Shown here piece after piece: positions 34,901 through 37,476 of a stretch of 37,476 bases of DNA. The stretch is from NCBI GenBank assembly GCA_014382365.1, contig JACNJW010000026.1, positions 1 through 37,476 of the forward strand, given 5' to 3'. A program made the position numbers and the translations under genes. This DNA is from SAR324 cluster bacterium (GTDB lineage Bacteria > SAR324 > NAC60-12). The number at the start of each line of letters is the position of its first letter. Within the stretch, counting starts at the first letter, position 1. The notes beneath the pieces were generated by a model. That model worked only from the letters and a program-made list of their open reading frames with translations. It made no database searches and had not been told where the DNA came from.

Positions 34901-35066
34901 CAGTTATCAATCTTCTGCAGAAATCAAGACTGCAATGGAGCTTTTTACTACCTTTATTTCTACTGAAACTCTTGCCGAGAGTATTGAGTTTAAAGCAGTT
35001 CCGGATGCTACTTTGTGGGATTTAAACGGCGAATCGTGTGAAATTAAAGTAGAACTGTACCGTTAG
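31947..35066 (+). CDS. ileS: Isoleucyl-tRNA synthetase, eukaryote-like type
   Basis: A 1039-residue class I synthetase charging tRNA-Ile. The HIGH motif is P-H-Y-G-H near residues 52-56 and the KMSKS motif reads K-M-S-K-R at 590-594 in D-G-K-K-M-S-K-R-L-K-N-Y-P-D-P. That form, and the length, are typical of the eukaryote-like (type 2) IleRS found in some bacteria and associated with pseudomonic-acid insensitivity. The CP1 editing domain is present between about 180 and 390, and the anticodon-binding domain follows 650. Length and domains are complete. Start choice rests on M-K-E-V-S-N-R-L-G-F; no clear Shine-Dalgarno. It converges on the 35133 gene. Confidence 0.98.
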   Translation: MKEVSNRLGFSQMEEEILNFWQKENIFQKSIDERPKDKSFSFYDGPPFATGLPHYGHLLAGTIKDVIPRYKTMQGFRVERRFGWDTHGLPVEYEVEQTLGLNGRHEIENFGEGNFNEECRAIVLRYTSEWRETVERMARWVDFEKDYKTMDIDFMESVWWVFKRLWDEGLIYEGVKVVPYSWRVSTPLSNFEANLNYKDIQDPSVTLRFKIKGEDNLYFLAWTTTPWTLPANMGLCAGSKLNYCKIKDNKSGDCYIIAKTLVHEHFEEGSYQILTELTGLELKGMTYEPLFDFAREIVDTTNAWTVQLDDYVSDESGTGIVHLACFGEDDVRVFQRENIPIFDPVDEEGNFLNYMGFIAGLNIKEADKSIMQRLKEENKMFRHETLQHSYPFCWRTDTPLIYKPISTWFVDVESIKDRMVAHNKTVHWVPGHIREGRFGKWLDNARDWAISRNRFWGTPLPVWKSEDGDIICIGSVAELEDATGKIVDDLHKHFVDDLLIQKNGKTYRRIPEVLDCWFESGSMPYAQEHYPFENKERFEANFPADFICEGLDQTRGWFYTLAVLGTALFDTPAFNNCIVNGLILAEDGKKMSKRLKNYPDPNEMLNKYGADAVRLYMLNSPAVRGEDLRFSEKGLIETTRQQLLPLWNALTFLSTYAKIDGWEPTPENLALKFNNPMDRWIISRLQKLIAEVQKEMDGYDLNRSVAPFVGFIDLLTNWYIRRSRRRFWKAGQGQDKLEAYAALYTVLIEFSKIIAPFIPYIAEGIFLALRHTEDQQSVHLTSFPQTDTLLRDTELESRMDLVLSAVSMGRALRAKHQLKIRQPLPKIFLVTRDPEANNILTELSELITNELNIKEVVITPDEEGLVNLSAKANFKTLGRKLGKKMKIAAQIISELKLEEINKLQLGNNISLKIEDDILEVAPEDVIIQRQEKEGLLVETDNRLTVALDTELSKNLIQEGYAREFINKVQNMRKEMDLNVMDRIIISYQSSAEIKTAMELFTTFISTETLAESIEFKAVPDATLWDLNGESCEIKVELYR

Positions 35067-35132
35067 CATAATTAATTTAAATTTGTTAACTACTTTGTTT
35101 TTTAACTTTAATCGTTTTAAAAAGACCAGAAC

Positions 35133-35816
35133 TTACAGTTGGTGCACTTCTTTGATCTTCTTTACCAGATTCTGTTTGAGCAATTGTTTCATTACGTTAT
35201 AAGTTTTTAGATCTTTTTGCGCCAATTCTTCTGAAATTTCTAAGGCCCGCGGCAGCAGATTTTCCTGCAAATGAGACTCATCCACAATGCCCAGCTTTTG
35301 CGCTTCTTCACCCCCTAAGCGTCTTCCAGTCAACAACAGATTACGTACTACCAGCTTATTAGGCAGCAAATCAGCAATCTCATAGAGAATTGGAGAAAGC
35401 GGAATTTTAACGTCAATTTCTGTAAAAGCAAACCATCCTCTGTCAGAGCGCATTACTCTGAAGTCCAGTGCTGAGGCAAAGATTGCACCGCCGGCCATAC
35501 AATGTCCTGAAATACAGGCTACTGTCGGCAATGCAAGCAGAGCCCAACGTCCATAGACTTCCTCCAATTCTCTGAATGTCTGTTCAAACTCCTCTACAGA
35601 CTGTCCTGCCAACCACTCTATATCCAAGCCGACACACCATGATTTTGGACCACTGCTGCAGACAATTACAGCAGAATTATCTTTAACTGCTTCCAATTCT
35701 GTCAATATCTCCCGCTGAGCAGAAAGCATTTCAGGGTTTATTGCATTGCCAGTTTCGGGGCTGTTAAGAGTCACAATAAAAACATCTCCTTTTTTTTCAA
35801 TTTCTATCACAGACAT
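35133..35816 (-). CDS. Enoyl-CoA hydratase/isomerase family protein
   Basis: A 227-residue crotonase-fold protein, short for the family. The oxyanion-hole segments are S-W-C-V-G-L-D-I and I-S-G-H-C-M-A-G-G-A. F-T-E-I-D-V-K-I-P-L carries the Glu that in enoyl-CoA delta-isomerases is the single catalytic base, so isomerase activity on an unsaturated acyl-CoA is somewhat more likely than hydration. Substrate unknown. The ATG has a good Shine-Dalgarno (AAGGA). It is on the minus strand, downstream of the carrier gene and convergent with ileS. Confidence 0.9.
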   Translation of the reverse strand: MSVIEIEKKGDVFIVTLNSPETGNAINPEMLSAQREILTELEAVKDNSAVIVCSSGPKSWCVGLDIEWLAGQSVEEFEQTFRELEEVYGRWALLALPTVACISGHCMAGGAIFASALDFRVMRSDRGWFAFTEIDVKIPLSPILYEIADLLPNKLVVRNLLLTGRRLGGEEAQKLGIVDESHLQENLLPRALEISEELAQKDLKTYNVMKQLLKQNLVKKIKEVHQL

Positions 35817-35876
35817 TTTTTCCTTTTATTAATATTTAAAAACATCACTAATACTTATTTAATTACAATTATTTTC

Positions 35877-36815
35877 TTACTGAAAAATGGCCAGTAGTAT
35901 TGATAGTGAAAAGATTGAAATTATAGTAGACAAAAAGACTGTACCACTGGAAACTGACTGTCCCACATTGTAGCGACAAGCAAATAGAAATGGATTAACA
36001 CCAGTCGGTTGTGCTGCTATCATCACCAGTACCTGAATCCAGAGGGATTCTTTGATATCAAAAACCAGCACAGCAAGCCCCCAGACAGCCAATGGATGTA
36101 GCATCGTTTTCATTATTACAAATACAGGGACTTCCTGCCATCGAATGTTATTTCTAAAACCAGCTAGAGTCGCTCCCAGTGCAAATAAAGCTCCTGGTGT
36201 TACAGAATCACCCAGCAGCTTTGCCATTTCGTCCAGCGGCTTCCACAAAGTAATATCGAGCATATTGCATGCTAAGCCGGATAATAATCCAATAATGAGA
36301 GGGTTTGTAATTAATCCGAACAAAGTTCTATTAATCATGGTAGTTATCGGAGCCCTTCCACTTTTCCCCATTTCCAATAATATTGTGAAAACTGGAATCA
36401 TCACCAAACCATGTGTACCAATAATAATGAACAAAGGTAGTTTCGCCTGTTCACCAAAGGCCAACATAATGATCGGAATCCCCAGCAGTACTGTGTTTGA
36501 AAAACAGCCTGAAAAAGCGCTTATCACCCGCTCTGAAAAAGAACGATGCCAAAATAAATAATTAAGAGCAAAACCGGCGACTAAAACTATTAATGTTCCA
36601 AAATAATAACTGGCCAGATAAGCCCAGGGAATTACATCCGGCAGAGTGGTAGAAGCAAGAGTACGGAGCAACAGCATTGGAACTGCAAAATCGAAGATAT
36701 ACCGTGTCAGCCCTGTTACAGCAGACTTGTCAAACCAACCTAAACTGGCAGTTCCATAGCCAATCAACAAAATACCAAAAATTGGCAAAATAATATCAAT
36801 TACTGGTCCGAACAA
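35877..36815 (-). CDS. AEC family (auxin efflux carrier-like) transporter
   Basis: A 312-residue inner-membrane protein with about ten hydrophobic segments in two five-helix halves, as in the AEC/PIN-like family. The N-terminal G-P-V-I-D-I-I-L-P-I-F-G-I-L-L-I-G-Y, the central F-A-L-G-A-T-L-A-G-F and the late A-A-Q-P-T-G-V-N-P-F-L-F segment are typical. Bacterial members move malonate, malate or similar organic acids, but the substrate cannot be assigned here. The frame opens with TTG at 36815 directly after an in-frame stop, and no better ATG precedes the first helix, so TTG is taken as the start with moderate confidence. It lies upstream of the enoyl-CoA hydratase gene on the same strand, 60 bp away. 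Confidence 0.9.
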   Translation of the reverse strand: MFGPVIDIILPIFGILLIGYGTASLGWFDKSAVTGLTRYIFDFAVPMLLLRTLASTTLPDVIPWAYLASYYFGTLIVLVAGFALNYLFWHRSFSERVISAFSGCFSNTVLLGIPIIMLAFGEQAKLPLFIIIGTHGLVMIPVFTILLEMGKSGRAPITTMINRTLFGLITNPLIIGLLSGLACNMLDITLWKPLDEMAKLLGDSVTPGALFALGATLAGFRNNIRWQEVPVFVIMKTMLHPLAVWGLAVLVFDIKESLWIQVLVMIAAQPTGVNPFLFACRYNVGQSVSSGTVFLSTIISIFSLSILLAIFQ

Positions 36816-36930
36816 TTATATCTTAGGGAAGAGGTGTACAGATTAATTCAATGACTATTTTTCTGTTTGAACTAACAAATGAAGTAATAATTAGAAGAAG
36901 ATATTTTAAACTGTTTTGACTTGGTACACT

Positions 36931-37476
36931 TCATCCCTTTTGTTTTTCAGGTCCCAGAGGTTTAAGGACAATCATCAATTGAGGCAAAAGAGTCAACGCA
37001 GCTACCAAGGCAATCAGCATTGCCAGTCCGGTCAGTAAACCAAAATAAATACTTGGAATGAATTTTGAGAGTACTAGAATTGAAAAACCGATGATAACCG
37101 TAATGGAGGTATAGTACATAGCGTAACCTATACTTTCGTGTGAACGGTGCATAGCTGCCAGATAGTTGCCGTCCTTTGCAAATTCAAACCTGAAGCGGTG
37201 GATGTAGTGAATCGTGTTGTCTACGGCAATTCCAACACTGATAGCCGCAATTGTAATGGTCATCATGTCCAGAGGTATGCCCATCCAACCCATAAATCCC
37301 AGTACCACTCCAATTGAAAGTACATTCGGAAAAATCGCAATCAGTGCAATCGTAACTGAACGGAACAGAAAAATGAACATGATTAAAAATGCGACTATTA
37401 CTACTCCCAAAGTAAGTATTTGTGACTTAAAGAGGCTTTGCAGCATATTGTTGTAGAGTACAAGCAAATTTGCGAG
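36931..37476 (-). CDS. RND/MMPL transporter, C-terminal part (runs off the window)
   Basis: The last 181 residues of a membrane exporter; the reading frame stays open to the window edge, so the 5' end is missing. It covers the final membrane block: V-A-F-L-I-M-F-I-F-L-F-R-S, then I-S-V-G-I-A-V-D-N-T-I-H-Y-I-H-R, the MMPL/HpnN-like helix motif also seen (as G-I-G-V-D-D-T-I-H-F) in the 7965 exporter. It ends soon after the last helix in a short basic tail, with no cNMP domain. It is on the minus strand, upstream of the AEC carrier with about 115 bp between. Confidence 0.93.
   Translation of the reverse strand, partial: LANLLVLYNNMLQSLFKSQILTLGVVIVAFLIMFIFLFRSVTIALIAIFPNVLSIGVVLGFMGWMGIPLDMMTITIAAISVGIAVDNTIHYIHRFRFEFAKDGNYLAAMHRSHESIGYAMYYTSITVIIGFSILVLSKFIPSIYFGLLTGLAMLIALVAALTLLPQLMIVLKPLGPEKQKG

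Noticed and set aside
36052..36561. 169-codon frame opposite the AEC transporter
   Set aside because: It is a shadow of the antisense membrane protein: its composition follows the complement of a transporter and no family motif is present.

Overview
The window (about 37.5 kb, AT-rich) is a dense stretch of bacterial chromosome with short intergenic gaps, ordinary housekeeping genes and no sign of phage, transposons or CRISPR. The host is a diderm (Gram-negative) bacterium: there are predicted outer-membrane, lipoprotein and LolA-like proteins, RND/MMPL exporters and periplasmic binding proteins. The mix (RND + LolA-like + beta-barrel operon, FlhG-like ATPase with a D-L-D-F-G-G-S-N motif, eukaryote-like IleRS, BMP nucleoside uptake) resembles marine deltaproteobacterial or SAR324-type lineages. 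That is a guess from protein flavour, not a demonstrated assignment.

Layout, left to right. (1) 1-49: partial tRNA-Arg(TCT). (2) 132-4131: an archaeal-type cytidylate-kinase-like protein behind yicC, a divergent coiled-coil protein, and htpG. (3) 4259-7405: an MFS exporter, a GNAT acetyltransferase, an orphan FlhG/MinD-like ATPase and acylphosphatase. (4) 7442-14257, minus strand: an envelope operon coding for a Cys-rich LolA-like periplasmic protein, a beta-barrel-like protein with seven 42-bp repeats, and a 1212-residue RND/MMPL exporter carrying an acidic 12-bp repeat tract and two C-terminal cyclic-nucleotide-binding-type domains; a degenerate CheY-like receiver follows. (5) 14489-19322: guaB with an overlapping lipoprotein gene, ygfZ and folD. 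(6) 19457-26354: a nucleoside uptake and salvage cluster (BMP binding protein, nucleoside hydrolase, double ABC ATPase, two permeases) ending in a FabH-like ketosynthase; the binding-protein gene has a structured leader that looks like an attenuator. (7) 26368-35066: tsaD, a membrane-anchored alpha/beta hydrolase, a RibD-type reductase with ribBA, a kinase-fold protein that has lost catalytic residues, and a eukaryote-like ileS. (8) 35133-37476: an enoyl-CoA hydratase/isomerase family protein, an AEC-family carrier and the end of a second MMPL exporter.

The most distinctive system is region 4. Three co-oriented genes spaced 4 and 9 bp apart would make an inner-membrane RND pump, a periplasmic LolA-like carrier and an outer-membrane barrel, a plausible trans-envelope lipid or hydrophobe route. 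The pump has an apparently ligand-competent cNMP pocket in the cytoplasm, and the pump and barrel each carry a different acidic tandem repeat predicted to lie in the periplasm. The second item of interest is the leader at 19492-19611, with a terminator-like hairpin and a possible competing antiterminator ahead of the nucleoside transporter.

Few starts have a clear Shine-Dalgarno sequence (htpG, acyP, the LolA-like gene, the BMP protein, folD and the enoyl-CoA hydratase gene do), so several starts rest on homology and spacing. No gene-free gap exceeds 300 bases; the largest (17014-17281, 19323-19611, 28482-28731, 14258-14488) are described below.
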